Notes under the pieces: model-generated
Told to the model about the DNA's origin: nothing
The model's database searches: none
The model's input: the letters and a program-made list of their open reading frames with translations, nothing else
Translations under genes and position numbers: made by a program
Part shown: in pieces, positions 32,598 through 41,348 of the stretch
Position numbering within the stretch: position 1 is the stretch's first letter
How the letters are laid out: every line of letters starts with the position of its first letter
Origin: Croceitalea sp947503285
GTDB taxonomy: Bacteria; Bacteroidota; Bacteroidia; Flavobacteriales; Flavobacteriaceae
Assembly (NCBI RefSeq): GCF_036985505.1
Contig: NZ_BTGQ01000004.1
Coordinates: 434,001-498,000, forward strand
DNA length: 64,000 nt
Reading direction: 5' to 3'

Positions 32598-34049
32598 TCA
32601 ATTATCGTTCCAAGATATAATATTAAATCCGAACTGTAAAGACGCATAATTGCTTGCGGGTATGTTTTGATAGGACAACAAATTATCTGCCATTATATAG
32701 AAATTGACAGGTCCGGTTTGCAAATTCAATCCGAGACCTACATTCGTAAAACTGTATTTATCGGCGGTATATGTTGTTTTCAAAGCAAGCGATCTGCCGA
32801 ATCGTGTTTGATAAAAAGCCGTTACGGCCGCTTGCGGGCCACGGGGGCGATGTATCATGAAAAGATGTCCCCCAACGGCATTTTTATAATCAAAATCCTC
32901 ACTTTTTACACTTGGTCTCGTAGTACAATCACAATCTTTACCCAGCGCTCTGTAACTACCAAAATTATAACGGAAGGAGGCATTCAGTTTCGTGGGTCTC
33001 AAAGAAAAAAATGAATTATCGTCTGTAGTAAATGGAACCTGTCTTTCAATGTCATCTACTAAATCTTGCCAAATATCAGTATTTAGGTCGTTTAAATCAT
33101 CGGGCAAAACTATTTCAATCCCTTCATTTGTGGCTGCACCACTTAACCTATAGTTTTTCACATCGTTTGTATGATAAATGAAGCCAACATCAATAATACT
33201 GGCAGTTATATAAGAGTTTTTACCAACATTATAAGTAAACCCAAAATCAAGACCGAGCCCTAAATTACCCCCAAGTAAAGACCTGCCTAAAAGCCATTTT
33301 GGCAATTCAATACTCTGGGCAACGTCATCATCCAATAGAATATCAAATAAACTCTCGACGCCAGAGGTACGCATTGTTACATCTGCTACGACCGTGTTTC
33401 TCAGAATATTGTTTTCCCCTTGTGTAGTTACAAAATAACCATCGTTGTTGACCGACTTAAATTCAAAAACACTGGAGTACAGTTTGGCCCTTGCACCGAC
33501 TATCCACTTTTTATTAAGTTTACGATTAATACCAAAATGAAAAACATTTACGGCTTCACCTTGGGTTGAAAAATGGTTCAGGTCGAACCTTCTATTGAGA
33601 TTGTTCGCATTTCCCTCAAAAGCAAGTATGGCTAAATCCCTTGGCCAGTATTGTGCGATAAAACCTTCGCCGTAAACCCCAAAAGAATAGTAATCACTGG
33701 GTCTATTGGCATTTCTAAATCCGACGGAAAATACCTCTATTTGACCACTACCCCCAAAAACATCCCGTTTGGTCAGACCGTTTATTACCCGCTCCCTGAA
33801 CTTTGTCGTAAAGTCAATTCCATCATTGGCAAAAATATCATTCACACTGATACCACTACTTCCCGCTTGTATCGAGGTACCTGATAACAAGGGTAGGCCC
33901 ACATGCCATTTATAGGGTGTTTTTACCCCAGGGTTGAGCATTAAAGATTGGGGAATCTCATAAAAATCATATAACAATTGTTTGTTTTGGGCATGCGAAG
34001 CATACATTCCCAAAAGAACGCTCAAAAAAATCAACCTAACACATCTCAT
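32598..34049 (-). CDS. Outer-membrane beta-barrel protein (DUF5723-like)
   Basis: A 483-residue protein with signal peptide (YASHAQ end), the motif LLYDFYEIPQSLMLNPG at the mature N-terminus and many alternating beta strands, ending SLQFGFNIISWNDN. This pattern (a MLNPG-type start followed by a long barrel of aromatic strands) resembles DUF5723 and related porin-like families of Bacteroidota. Its ATG overlaps the stop of the upstream lipoprotein gene by 4 bp (34046-34049), so the two are translationally coupled. The role is unknown. Confidence 0.65.
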   Translation of the reverse strand: MRCVRLIFLSVLLGMYASHAQNKQLLYDFYEIPQSLMLNPGVKTPYKWHVGLPLLSGTSIQAGSSGISVNDIFANDGIDFTTKFRERVINGLTKRDVFGGSGQIEVFSVGFRNANRPSDYYSFGVYGEGFIAQYWPRDLAILAFEGNANNLNRRFDLNHFSTQGEAVNVFHFGINRKLNKKWIVGARAKLYSSVFEFKSVNNDGYFVTTQGENNILRNTVVADVTMRTSGVESLFDILLDDDVAQSIELPKWLLGRSLLGGNLGLGLDFGFTYNVGKNSYITASIIDVGFIYHTNDVKNYRLSGAATNEGIEIVLPDDLNDLNTDIWQDLVDDIERQVPFTTDDNSFFSLRPTKLNASFRYNFGSYRALGKDCDCTTRPSVKSEDFDYKNAVGGHLFMIHRPRGPQAAVTAFYQTRFGRSLALKTTYTADKYSFTNVGLGLNLQTGPVNFYIMADNLLSYQNIPASNYASLQFGFNIISWNDN

Positions 34050-34594
34050 TGTAGTCTTAACCTAAATTCTGCGCTGGATCTTAAGATTATTTTAGGTTCG
34101 TTCAATGAAGAAGTACTAGTGGTATCACCTAAATTTTCACCACTTACCCTGATATCGGTTGTGTTTCTAAGTATATCAAGACTACGACCCGCGGTTCCAT
34201 AAGCGATTTGACGCTCTATCAATGGGGCAGGTTCTGGTGGCACGATAAAAGATTCGACATCCAATACAGCTCCATTGGCATCTAAGAACGCTATTGAGAT
34301 ACTGAGCTCTTTGCTTGTAGTATTTTCAACTTGATAAACAATCGTACCCTCTAGTACCCTTTCAGAAACGAATGGTTGATTAAACGCCTCGAATGTGAAG
34401 TTTTGATTGTAAAAAGCACCCGGGCCGGCCTGATTGATGGTCTGCTCATCCGATTCAAAATAAAAAATACTTGAGGCGACCAAGGGTTCAACGCTCAAAT
34501 CATCAAATTGGTCAAAATCTTGCTCATCTGCACATGACGAAAGAAAAACGACATTAGTGAAAAGAAGGGCAAGACCCAAGAGATGGTTTTTCAT
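34046..34594 (-). CDS. Lipoprotein of unknown function
   Basis: A 182-residue lipoprotein. The ATG at 34594 gives a clean signal peptide with lipobox FLSSC (Cys21) and an acidic stretch right after it (ADEQDFDQFDD), which suggests surface exposure. Upstream in-frame starts would only add a charged leader. The body is a single beta-rich domain (about residues 50-180). Coupled to the barrel gene by a 4-bp overlap; the two products may form a complex. Confidence 0.65.
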   Translation of the reverse strand: MKNHLLGLALLFTNVVFLSSCADEQDFDQFDDLSVEPLVASSIFYFESDEQTINQAGPGAFYNQNFTFEAFNQPFVSERVLEGTIVYQVENTTSKELSISIAFLDANGAVLDVESFIVPPEPAPLIERQIAYGTAGRSLDILRNTTDIRVSGENLGDTTSTSSLNEPKIILRSSAEFRLRLQ

Positions 34595-34652
34595 TTTATA
34601 GCGAATCATTTCCATGGTAAACAATCAAAAAATGGTTTACCCTATTATAACT

Positions 34653-35342
34653 CTATAAAAAACTTTTTATTTCGTCAAGATGATCTATAATCTCACAAAT
34701 CTCATGCTTGGGTTCCTGATGCGAATTGAAATGGATTACATGAATGCCCACATTCTTTGCCCCTAAAATGTCCGCTTCAAGACTATCACCTATCATAAGC
34801 GCCTTATCTGGACTCACCCTAGCCTGATTCAAAGCCATTTTGAATATTTTCGGATTGGGTTTCTTCACCCCTGCCATCTCTGAATTCACAATAACATCGA
34901 AATAATGTCGAATGTTTGATTGTATCATTTTCTTTTCTTGTACTTCTTCAAAGCCATTCGTAATGATATGAAGTCTATAATTATCCCTTAAATAATCCAA
35001 TATCTCAAACGTACCCGGAAAAACATGATTGAACGAAGATAGGCACTTGATATATGCCTCTGATAAAAGGTGAATTTGCTCATCTGAAACCAACATATTA
35101 ATGGTATCAAATGTTTTTCTTAGCCGCTCGTAACACAATTCTGATTTTGTTACACGTTCTTCCCTATACAGTTTCCAATAGGCCAAATTGGTAGGCACGT
35201 AAACTTCTAAAAATTCTGACAGCGGTACGTCAATTTGGTTGGTATTAAAGATTTCTTGAAAGGTCAGTGCCGAGTTTTTTTCAAAATCCCACAAGGTATG
35301 ATCTAAATCAAAAAAAATATCGGTCACAATACTTTTATACAT
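34653..35342 (-). CDS. yjjG: HAD-superfamily phosphatase, YjjG pyrimidine nucleotidase type
   Basis: A 229-residue HAD hydrolase. Motif I is FFDLDHTLWDFE (nucleophile Asp in DLD), motif II is ITNGF, motif III is the Lys in KKPNPKIF, and motif IV is MIGDSLEADI. The helical cap after motif I and the line YjjG-YfnB fit house-cleaning nucleotidases acting on non-canonical pyrimidine nucleotides. Overlaps the preceding gene by 8 bp. Confidence 0.82.
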   Translation of the reverse strand: MYKSIVTDIFFDLDHTLWDFEKNSALTFQEIFNTNQIDVPLSEFLEVYVPTNLAYWKLYREERVTKSELCYERLRKTFDTINMLVSDEQIHLLSEAYIKCLSSFNHVFPGTFEILDYLRDNYRLHIITNGFEEVQEKKMIQSNIRHYFDVIVNSEMAGVKKPNPKIFKMALNQARVSPDKALMIGDSLEADILGAKNVGIHVIHFNSHQEPKHEICEIIDHLDEIKSFL

Positions 35343-36630
35343 AGTAACGATTTAAAAAATCCTTATAAAGTTTTAACCAGTTTATACGATGTGTGCCCCC
35401 CAGAAGTTCATTAGAAAAAATGACGTTGAAATCTCCATTTACATTTTTGATCTCTTTATAGATAAGGTCCATTTCATTAAATATTTCCCCTGCCTTTTTA
35501 TATTTATTAAAAGCATAGTCACAGACCACAAAGGGGTGTATCTTGATGGGTTGCTGCACTTCAAGGTTAATATCGTAAAATTGAAACGGGGTACAGGTAC
35601 CTGCCCGAAAACCCACAATATGTGTATAGCCCATGGTGAAGTCGTCCGTAAATTCCGCTTCAATCAAATTACGATAGGTATTGGGCACCACTACCCTATT
35701 GTATCGCATTCTTGAATAATCGACCGGTCTATTGATAAGGTCGGAAAGTCGCTTTTTCTCTTCTTTTAAAATACCAAGATCTTGTGATGACGCCATTGAT
35801 GCACTTAGCGAAACGACGCTATAGTCCGCTACCGATTTTATCAAACACCTGAATTTATTTCTATGTATTGAAACATTTTTGTCATGTTCGGAATAATCGG
35901 CAAATTGAAAAAAGAACATCGCTTTTAAACTGTATTTTTTATGGGTCTCTATCAAAGTACCGAAATTATCATAGGGGTCTTTTTTAGGATTGACCAAAAC
36001 GGCTGTTCTCTTTGCCACCCTAGCTAATTTAAAACGAAACAAATCAAGAAAAAAACCAGCTATCGTCCTTGCAGGACCTTTTAAGGCATAACAATGCGAT
36101 GTGGTTACGTTGACAATAGGCGTGAGCTTATACTTTTTTCCCTGAACCACAATTTCTGGAAACCTTAATCGTAATATTTGTAAAAGTTTTTGCGCCCATA
36201 AATCAACCACGGGTCGTTTTAAAAACCCAAATTGAAAGGCTATACTTGATTTTGGGGGAAATCTACCCAGGTCATCCTTAACGTGGGGCAAATACTCTTC
36301 ATACCTACTCAATAAATAAAAGCTTGCTGAAAAAATATCAAATGGAATACTACTTCGCTCGCCACTTTCAAAAAAACAGGGAACCCCATCCCATTCACCC
36401 ATCCTAATCTCAATATCGTTTATCCCCTGTTCAAACAAAAGGTCATTCGACCTAATAAAGAACTCATTTTGAAGGGGTTGTTTGGTATAGGTGATTTTTG
36501 GCCCTGAATGTTTTATGAAGTCTTCAACTTTAGTGGTAAAAATCACCTCTATCCCCAAAATTCTAGTGAAGATATGTTTCATGACATAACTAAGCCTATT
36601 CGAGATCTTATGGGTATATATTAGTAGCAT
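35335..36630 (-). CDS. Polysaccharide-deacetylase-like protein with degenerate metal site
   Basis: A 431-residue cytoplasmic-looking protein resembling a Bacteroidota family annotated as polysaccharide deacetylase (DUF7033-type N-terminus: SRYEEYLPHVKDDLGRFPPK and RPVVDLWAQKLL). At the place where I expect the Asp-x-Asp metal motif before YA(F/L)KG, this protein reads NVTTSHCYALKG, with no aspartate. It may therefore be inactive or act differently. The ATG at 36630 shares one base with the radC stop (TGATG), suggesting translational coupling; the TTG at 36633 is less likely. The 3' end overlaps yjjG by 8 bp. Confidence 0.6.
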   Translation of the reverse strand: MLLIYTHKISNRLSYVMKHIFTRILGIEVIFTTKVEDFIKHSGPKITYTKQPLQNEFFIRSNDLLFEQGINDIEIRMGEWDGVPCFFESGERSSIPFDIFSASFYLLSRYEEYLPHVKDDLGRFPPKSSIAFQFGFLKRPVVDLWAQKLLQILRLRFPEIVVQGKKYKLTPIVNVTTSHCYALKGPARTIAGFFLDLFRFKLARVAKRTAVLVNPKKDPYDNFGTLIETHKKYSLKAMFFFQFADYSEHDKNVSIHRNKFRCLIKSVADYSVVSLSASMASSQDLGILKEEKKRLSDLINRPVDYSRMRYNRVVVPNTYRNLIEAEFTDDFTMGYTHIVGFRAGTCTPFQFYDINLEVQQPIKIHPFVVCDYAFNKYKKAGEIFNEMDLIYKEIKNVNGDFNVIFSNELLGGTHRINWLKLYKDFLNRYYV

Positions 36631-37328
36631 CAAAGAATTTGTCGGTCGGCAAAACTAAAATAAGCTTTTTCGGTAATGATAAGGTGGTCTAAGACCTTAA
36701 TGTCTAGAGTAGCGGCAGCATCTTTCAACTTCTGTGTAATCCGCTTGTCGGCAACACTTGGTTTCAAGGTGCCCGATGGATGATTGTGGGCCAATAATAA
36801 CCCAACCGCACCATGTTCAAGTGCATGTTTCAATACAAGCCTCACATCGACTAAAGTACCTGTAATACCGCCCTTGCTCAATTGTTCTTTATGTAAGACC
36901 TTGTTGGAATTGTTCAAATAGACAATCCAAAATTCTTCATGGGGTAGGTCACCCATGATGGGCTGTAGAAGGGTAAAAGCAACGGTACTACTTGTGATTT
37001 TGGTTATCGCCATAGCTCCTTCCTTCCTTCTTCTCCTGCCCATCTCCAATGCCGCTGCAATTGTAACTGCTTTGGCTTGGCCTATTCCTTTGAAGCGCAT
37101 CAACTGTTTTACGGAAAGTTTACCCAAGTCATTCAAATTGTTGCCCGTAGTAGCTAAAATTCGCTTAGATAGTTCAACAGCACTCTCTTCTTTATTACCA
37201 GAGCCAATTAAAATCGCAAGTAGTTCTGCATCAGAAAGTACAGAACGCCCCTTTTGGGCCAGTTTTTCTCGAGGCTTATCGTCATCAGACCAATTTTTAA
37301 TTGAAAAAGAGGTTGAATTTTCTTGCAT
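36630..37328 (-). CDS. radC: RadC-family protein (JAB/MPN domain)
   Basis: A 232-residue protein. A helix-hairpin-helix region (LMRFKGIGQAKAVTI, residues 77-91) precedes a JAMM metalloprotease-type domain with His181, His183 (HNHPSG) and Asp194. Named RadC for historical reasons; the true role is unsettled. It is the first gene of a tightly overlapping radC-deacetylase-like-yjjG unit. Confidence 0.92.
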   Translation of the reverse strand: MQENSTSFSIKNWSDDDKPREKLAQKGRSVLSDAELLAILIGSGNKEESAVELSKRILATTGNNLNDLGKLSVKQLMRFKGIGQAKAVTIAAALEMGRRRRKEGAMAITKITSSTVAFTLLQPIMGDLPHEEFWIVYLNNSNKVLHKEQLSKGGITGTLVDVRLVLKHALEHGAVGLLLAHNHPSGTLKPSVADKRITQKLKDAAATLDIKVLDHLIITEKAYFSFADRQIL

Positions 37329-37442
37329 TTGCTAAAGATAATCTGATTTATTGAGTCTTTACATATCACATTTTAGATTTTATTACCCGTATTTTTTCAC
37401 CTAATACTTTGTAACTTATGACTTCAAATAAAACCCAGAATA

Positions 37443-37886
37443 ATGAAATCATTATTGGATGATAGCTGCTACCAAGAAGTCAAAACGAGGCTAGATAATC
37501 TTAACGAGAATTCAGAAAGGCAATGGGGTAAGATGACCGTTGGTCAAATGGCCTGGCACTGTCAATATCCATTAAAGCTTGCCATAGAAAACAAAAAGAA
37601 CGCCTCGAAAGGTAATTGGTTCATCAAAGCCTTTTTCAAGAAGTCACTCTATAACGACAAACCATGGCGTAAAAACTTACCGACCGCCCCTCAGTTAAAA
37701 GCAAAAGAGCCCAAAGTCTTCACTGAAGAACGTAAGAAATTGAAAGAGCTCGTAGATGAGTTTCATGCCTTAAATGACCGCGATGTGTGGTATCCTCACC
37801 CAACATTTGGCACATTCACAAAAGAACAATGGGGACAAATGGAATACAAACATTTAGACCACCACTTAAGACAGTTCGGGGTGTAA
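37443..37886 (+). CDS. DUF1569 / DinB-like domain protein
   Basis: A 147-residue protein with conserved histidines in WGKMTVGQMAWHCQ, YPHPTFGTF and YKHLDHHLRQF, the layout of DUF1569 proteins in the DinB metal-binding superfamily. No signal peptide. It stands alone on the plus strand between radC and a small minus-strand gene. Biochemical role unknown. Confidence 0.75.
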   Translation: MKSLLDDSCYQEVKTRLDNLNENSERQWGKMTVGQMAWHCQYPLKLAIENKKNASKGNWFIKAFFKKSLYNDKPWRKNLPTAPQLKAKEPKVFTEERKKLKELVDEFHALNDRDVWYPHPTFGTFTKEQWGQMEYKHLDHHLRQFGV

Positions 37887-37923
37887 ACTTCTAACCCTGC
37901 AACAAAGAGATACGTATAGACAT

Positions 37924-38112
37924 CTAATCAATAACACCTTCTTCACTTAAGGCCTCCACTATTTCGATTCTCACTTTGGTATCATTCACACTGCGATCTT
38001 CTTCAAGAATTACATTAGAAAAACCCAACATTATAGCAACAAGTACCATTGACAACCATTGTTTTAAGGTACTTGCTTTCAATTTTCTTGCCCTTGAATT
38101 ATTTCGCATCAT
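37924..38112 (-). CDS. Small single-span membrane protein
   Basis: A 62-residue ORF with a basic N-terminus (MRNNSRARKLK), one membrane segment (SMVLVAIMLGFSNVI) and an acidic soluble tail (RIEIVEALSEEGVID). The amino-acid balance and membrane topology look like a real gene. It is 69 bp downstream of mpl on the same strand and could be its co-transcribed companion. Function unknown; the next Met (second residue) is an equally possible start. Confidence 0.5.
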   Translation of the reverse strand: MMRNNSRARKLKASTLKQWLSMVLVAIMLGFSNVILEEDRSVNDTKVRIEIVEALSEEGVID

Positions 38113-38181
38113 GATTTCAAATGATCAAAAGTTATACCCAGAAACAAAAATCTGCCAAAATCGCAGTTCCACTATTACGGT

Positions 38182-39540
38182 TTATCCATTAAATAATGTG
38201 GAGACCTCATTGAAGTCCAATCCCCCATAATTACCAGAACTCATGAATAATGCAACGGAATCATCAAAATTTTGAGCGAATACAAAATCTTCAAATGTTT
38301 TTGCGTTTGTATGGATTTCCAGATCATTTCTTTGAAAAGCCAAAGAAATCTGTTCTGTGCTTACCGGCTCCAATTTTTTAATGGCCACTGACTCTGGCAA
38401 ATAAAATACCACAGCTAGGTCTGCAGCGGCAAGTGCGCCCTTGTACTCTTGTAAAAACCCAGGATTAAAGCTACTGTACGTGTGTAATTCTAAAAATGCC
38501 ACTAATTTTTTATCTGGATATTGCTCTTTCACAGCAGCTGTAGTAGCCCTTACCTTGCTAGGGGAATGGGCGAAATCTTTAAAAGCGATACTAGTTTCAC
38601 TTTCGGCTATTTTCTCTAATCTTTTTGATGCTCCTTTGAAGGTTGCTATGGCCTCATAAAAGTCATCTTGATCTACGCCCATGTTTTGACAGACCCATTT
38701 GGCCCCTGCGAGATTATTCAAATTATGTTTTCCGAAGACCTCAATCGGCATTGGACCTTCAGGGGTTTCCAACAAGGTGACCCCTTCTTCAACTGAATAT
38801 TCAGGTGTACGGTATGGGAACTTTCGAATACTGTTCTCAGATTTTTCGACTACCCTTCTGACCTCATCATCTTCTTCATTATAGGTAATACTTCCGCCTT
38901 TAACAATGCTATCCACAAAAATTTGAAACTGTTCTACATAGTTTTCAAAAGTGGGAAAAACATTGATATGGTCCCAAGCAATACCGCTTAACAACGCAAT
39001 ATTTGGCTGGTATAAATGAAATTTTGGCCTTCTGTCTATTGGCGACGAAAGGTATTCATCCCCTTCTAAAACGATAAAATCGTTACCTTCGGTTAAATGC
39101 ACCATACGGTCGAAACCGTCTAACTGCGCCCCTACCATGTAATCAACCTCAATACCATTGTAGTTCAAAACATGAAGTATCATTGAGGTAATGGTAGTCT
39201 TACCATGGCTACCTCCAATAACTACTCGTGTCTTGTTCTTTGATTGTTCATAAAGAAACTCAGGATAGGAGTAAATTCTCAATCCTAATTCTTGGGCTTT
39301 TAATAGTTCAGGATTATCTGATTTTGCATGCATACCGAGAATAATGGCGTCTAACCCCTCATGTATTTTTTCAGGGAACCAACCAAATTCTAGTGGTAAT
39401 AGCCCTTTTACTTGTAATCGTCCTTTTGAGGGTTCAAAGATAACATCGTCGCTTCCTGTAATCTTATACCCCTTATGTGCTAGGGCTAATGCCAAATTGT
39501 GCATAGCAGAACCTCCAATGGAAATGAAGTGTACATTCAT
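38182..39540 (-). CDS. mpl: UDP-N-acetylmuramate:L-alanyl-gamma-D-glutamyl-meso-diaminopimelate ligase (Mpl)
   Basis: A 452-residue Mur-ligase-family enzyme of peptidoglycan recycling that joins the recovered tripeptide to UDP-MurNAc. The N-terminal Rossmann start VHFISIGGSAMHNLALALAHKG, the ATP loop GGSHGKTT and the LEGDEYLSSPIDRRPKF segment are typical of Mpl rather than MurC. The ATG at 39540 was chosen: the longer reading from TTG at 39570 would start upstream of a TATCTTTG promoter element (39558-39565). Confidence 0.88.
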   Translation of the reverse strand: MNVHFISIGGSAMHNLALALAHKGYKITGSDDVIFEPSKGRLQVKGLLPLEFGWFPEKIHEGLDAIILGMHAKSDNPELLKAQELGLRIYSYPEFLYEQSKNKTRVVIGGSHGKTTITSMILHVLNYNGIEVDYMVGAQLDGFDRMVHLTEGNDFIVLEGDEYLSSPIDRRPKFHLYQPNIALLSGIAWDHINVFPTFENYVEQFQIFVDSIVKGGSITYNEEDDEVRRVVEKSENSIRKFPYRTPEYSVEEGVTLLETPEGPMPIEVFGKHNLNNLAGAKWVCQNMGVDQDDFYEAIATFKGASKRLEKIAESETSIAFKDFAHSPSKVRATTAAVKEQYPDKKLVAFLELHTYSSFNPGFLQEYKGALAAADLAVVFYLPESVAIKKLEPVSTEQISLAFQRNDLEIHTNAKTFEDFVFAQNFDDSVALFMSSGNYGGLDFNEVSTLFNG

Positions 39541-39557
39541 AATTATAAAATTGCCTT

Positions 39558-39565
39558 CAAAGATA
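39558..39565 (-). promoter_or_regulatory. -7 promoter element of mpl
   Basis: TATCTTTG on the minus strand matches TAnnTTTG and lies 17 bp upstream of the chosen ATG. No clear TTG is present at -33. It supports the shorter mpl start. Confidence 0.5.
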
Positions 39566-39654
39566 GCCAATGGATTAAAATTGTTTTTCGATTCTTACTA
39601 TATTGGTAAAAGATAAGGGATGTATTTCTTGGGGATACGGTTTAAATTATTCAA

Positions 39655-40128
39655 ATGAAAAAAACGGCCACAATTCTACTTTTGGTTTTGACCATCAAAG
39701 CTTTTGCCCAAAATGGGGAATATTCCATAAAGTCATTTATGGATGAGGGAACTAAAGCGCCCAACACACACCACATTGGCGAAGCATGGCTCAATTTTTT
39801 GATTCAAGAAGGTGATGACATAGGGTATAATATAACCCAAGCTACCTTTGGCGCCAATGCCACTTTAGACTGGCATAAACATAGTACGCCCCAAGTCTTG
39901 ATCGTAATCGAGGGAAGGGGATATTACCAAGAAAAACAAAAGGAACCTATTCTCCTTCAAAAAGGGGACGTCGTCAAATGCGCAAAAGATACGGAGCATT
40001 GGCATTCGTCTTCAAAAGATAGCAAAGTTTCTTATTTGGCGATTTACGGCAATTCACCAACTGTTTGGACAGAAAAATTGACCCAAGAATATTACGATAG
40101 CGTGGCGAAAAAGCTAAATGACGACTAA
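39655..40128 (+). CDS. Exported cupin-domain protein
   Basis: A 157-residue protein with signal peptide (ending KAFAQ) and one cupin barrel. Metal ligands are visible as HKH in LDWHKHSTPQVLIVIEG and the HWH of KDTEHWHSSSK. It resembles small metal-binding cupins of the carboxymuconolactone/hydroxynitrile-lyase type, but the reaction cannot be assigned. It starts a plus-strand group with another cupin, an SDR and a DoxX protein. Confidence 0.78.
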   Translation: MKKTATILLLVLTIKAFAQNGEYSIKSFMDEGTKAPNTHHIGEAWLNFLIQEGDDIGYNITQATFGANATLDWHKHSTPQVLIVIEGRGYYQEKQKEPILLQKGDVVKCAKDTEHWHSSSKDSKVSYLAIYGNSPTVWTEKLTQEYYDSVAKKLNDD

Positions 40129-40154
40129 AATCTTAATCTTACTTACCATTATCT

Positions 40155-40466
40155 ATGAATTTAAAAGACATACCATCAAAAGAAATAATGCCCGGTTATC
40201 ACGGAAAAATGGTACACGCCGAACAAATGAGCTGGATTTTTTGGGATGTTGAAGTAGGTGCGGAAGTACCCGAACATCATCATATACATGAACAAATAAT
40301 GCATGTTGTATCAGGTACTTTCGAGTTTACACTTGATGGTGAAACCAAAATGTACGAGCCGGGGGATGTTGTTGTAATACCTTCAAATACCCCCCATAGT
40401 GGAAGGGCGATTACACCTTGCAAATTGATGGACATTTTTAGTCCGGTCAGGGAAGCGTATAAATAG
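40155..40466 (+). CDS. Cytoplasmic cupin protein, KdgF-like
   Basis: A 103-residue single-domain cupin. Ligands His-x-His and Glu and His appear in PEHHHIHEQIMHVVSGTFEF, with the second motif PGDVVVIPSNTPHSG. The size and motif spacing resemble KdgF, which opens unsaturated uronates to linear keturonates, but many unrelated small cupins look similar. It lies 26 bp after the exported cupin and 23 bp before the SDR gene. Confidence 0.75.
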   Translation: MNLKDIPSKEIMPGYHGKMVHAEQMSWIFWDVEVGAEVPEHHHIHEQIMHVVSGTFEFTLDGETKMYEPGDVVVIPSNTPHSGRAITPCKLMDIFSPVREAYK

Positions 40467-40489
40467 GCGTTAAGAAAAAAGAAAAGTTT

Positions 40490-41275
40490 ATGGATATATC
40501 CTTAAAAGGAAAAAAGGCCCTGGTAGGTGGCAGTAGTGGTGGAATCGGGAAAGCAATCGCCCGTCAATTGGCCGAAAGCGGTGCCAGTGTTACCCTGATG
40601 TCCCGTAGTAAAGACAAGATGATTTCCATTATTGAAAATTTACCTACAAACCTAGGTCAAGAGCATCAATACCTAGTTGTCGATTTTAAAGATTATCAGG
40701 CCTACAAGGTTATTATTCTAAATTATTTCAAGAAGAATACTATTGATATCTTAATCAACAACACCCAAGGCCCCGAAGCTGGGGGCGCGCTCGAAAAAAA
40801 CGTGGATGACTACCAAACCGCCTTTGACTTGTTATTCAAGTCGGTAGTATTAACCACGGAATTTGCCTTAAAACATATGCGGCAACAAGGTTGGGGGCGA
40901 ATTGTAAACTTAGCCTCTATTTCGGTTAAAGAACCACTCAATTATTTGGCCCTGTCCAATTCTATCAGGGCCGCCGTAGTCGCCTGGGCCAAAAGCCTAT
41001 CAATTGACGTTGCCCAAGACGGTATCACGGTGAACAATGTTTTGACCGGGTATTTTGATACCGAACGTATCGCACAACTGAATGCAAAGAAAGCTGAGAA
41101 ATTAGGGGTAACGGCAAGTGAAGTTAGAAGCATTATGGAAAATAATGTTCCCACTAAACGAATTGGAAAACCGGAAGAATACGCTTATTTAGTTACCTTT
41201 TTGGCTTCTGAAAAAGCCGCATACATTACAGGAACAAACATTCCTATAGACGGCGGATTATTGAAATCTATGTAG
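40490..41275 (+). CDS. SDR-family protein with altered catalytic Tyr/Lys positions
   Basis: A 261-residue Rossmann protein with the dinucleotide motif GGSSGGIGKAIA (residues about 13-24), the NNTQGPEAGG loop replacing the usual NNAG, a catalytic-type Ser in VNLASIS and the C-terminal GTNIPIDGG. At the usual YxxxK site it reads LSNSIRAAV, so Tyr is replaced by Ser and Lys by Arg. A subgroup of FabG-like SDRs shows the same LSN...R pattern. It may use a different mechanism or bind rather than reduce. Probably co-transcribed with the two cupins. Confidence 0.8.
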   Translation: MDISLKGKKALVGGSSGGIGKAIARQLAESGASVTLMSRSKDKMISIIENLPTNLGQEHQYLVVDFKDYQAYKVIILNYFKKNTIDILINNTQGPEAGGALEKNVDDYQTAFDLLFKSVVLTTEFALKHMRQQGWGRIVNLASISVKEPLNYLALSNSIRAAVVAWAKSLSIDVAQDGITVNNVLTGYFDTERIAQLNAKKAEKLGVTASEVRSIMENNVPTKRIGKPEEYAYLVTFLASEKAAYITGTNIPIDGGLLKSM

Positions 41276-41348
41276 AAAAATATGTTTTTAGCTGTTAATT
41301 TTCTATTTTACAGCTACTTTAATTAGCAAACCAACAAAATACAATCTT

